A stretch of 32,231 nucleotides of DNA. Origin: Prochlorococcus sp. AG-363-A03 (GTDB taxonomy: Bacteria > Cyanobacteriota > Cyanobacteriia > PCC-6307 > Cyanobiaceae). Location of the stretch: assembly GCA_003280445.1 (NCBI GenBank), contig QCEW01000017.1:1-32231 (forward strand), read 5' to 3'. The position numbers were made by a program, and so were the translations under genes. Below, piece by piece: positions 32,101 through 32,231 of the stretch (the first letter of the stretch is position 1; the number at the start of each line of letters is the position of its first letter). Below the pieces are notes generated by a model. That model had not been told where the DNA came from, searched no databases, and was given only the letters and a program-made list of their open reading frames with translations.

Positions 32101-32231
<131 letters not shown>

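Overview
The window looks like chromosome of a marine picocyanobacterium of the Prochlorococcus type, probably a low-light lineage. This is an inference from AT-rich DNA, short intergenic gaps, an alpha-carboxysome operon with form IA Rubisco, dark-operative protochlorophyllide reductase genes (chlN/chlB), an NDH-1 ndhL-DUF3007-trpA cluster and cyanobacterial-only small proteins. Strain cannot be fixed without a search. I see no insertion sequence, prophage, CRISPR array, rRNA or plasmid feature. The two ends cut through genes (clpB at the left, chlN at the right).

Layout. 1-3440: ClpB disaggregase (5' end outside), a divergent pterin synthase/QueD-like protein, and fused HisIE. 3441-3901: AT-rich gap. 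3902-5907: a tight plus-strand cluster of group 2 sigma factor, DUF1232 membrane protein, an unknown protein and a secreted c-type cytochrome. 5883-9028 (minus): YciI-like protein, trpA, DUF3007, ndhL directly abutting tRNA-Leu(UAA), pyrC. 9177-14364: a CaCA-type cation exchanger, glutathione reductase, a long GST-like protein and DnaA. 14590-15974: two overlapping sugar-transferase genes of the families called arsenosugar biosynthesis. 15997-18993 (minus): GNAT acetyltransferase, ABC exporter, HisG. 19044-20570 (plus): glyoxalase II, RidA, DUF3136 protein.

20567-28319 (minus) is the alpha-carboxysome operon, read in the order csoS1, rbcL, rbcS, csoS2, csoSCA, csoS4A, csoS4B, an extended BMC shell protein (csoS1E-like), and the Rubisco assembly factor acRAF. 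RbcL/S fix CO2, CsoSCA makes CO2 from bicarbonate inside the shell, CsoS2 scaffolds Rubisco to the shell, CsoS1/CsoS1E tile the facets, CsoS4A/B cap the vertices and acRAF helps Rubisco assembly. The gated tandem-domain shell protein CsoS1D (29264-30040) lies just beyond rdgB/ham1, which runs in the opposite direction. An unrecognised small protein and chlB-chlN close the window.

No wholly new system is evident. The most useful leads are the 86-residue disordered extension on the second BMC shell protein, a fixed-spacing cysteine pattern in CsoS2 with one repeat lacking it, RNA hairpins between rbcS and csoS2 and between rbcL and rbcS, overlapping dyads upstream of csoS1, an inverted repeat that covers a start codon (20306-20341), and a QueD-like protein lacking one expected zinc-ligand histidine.
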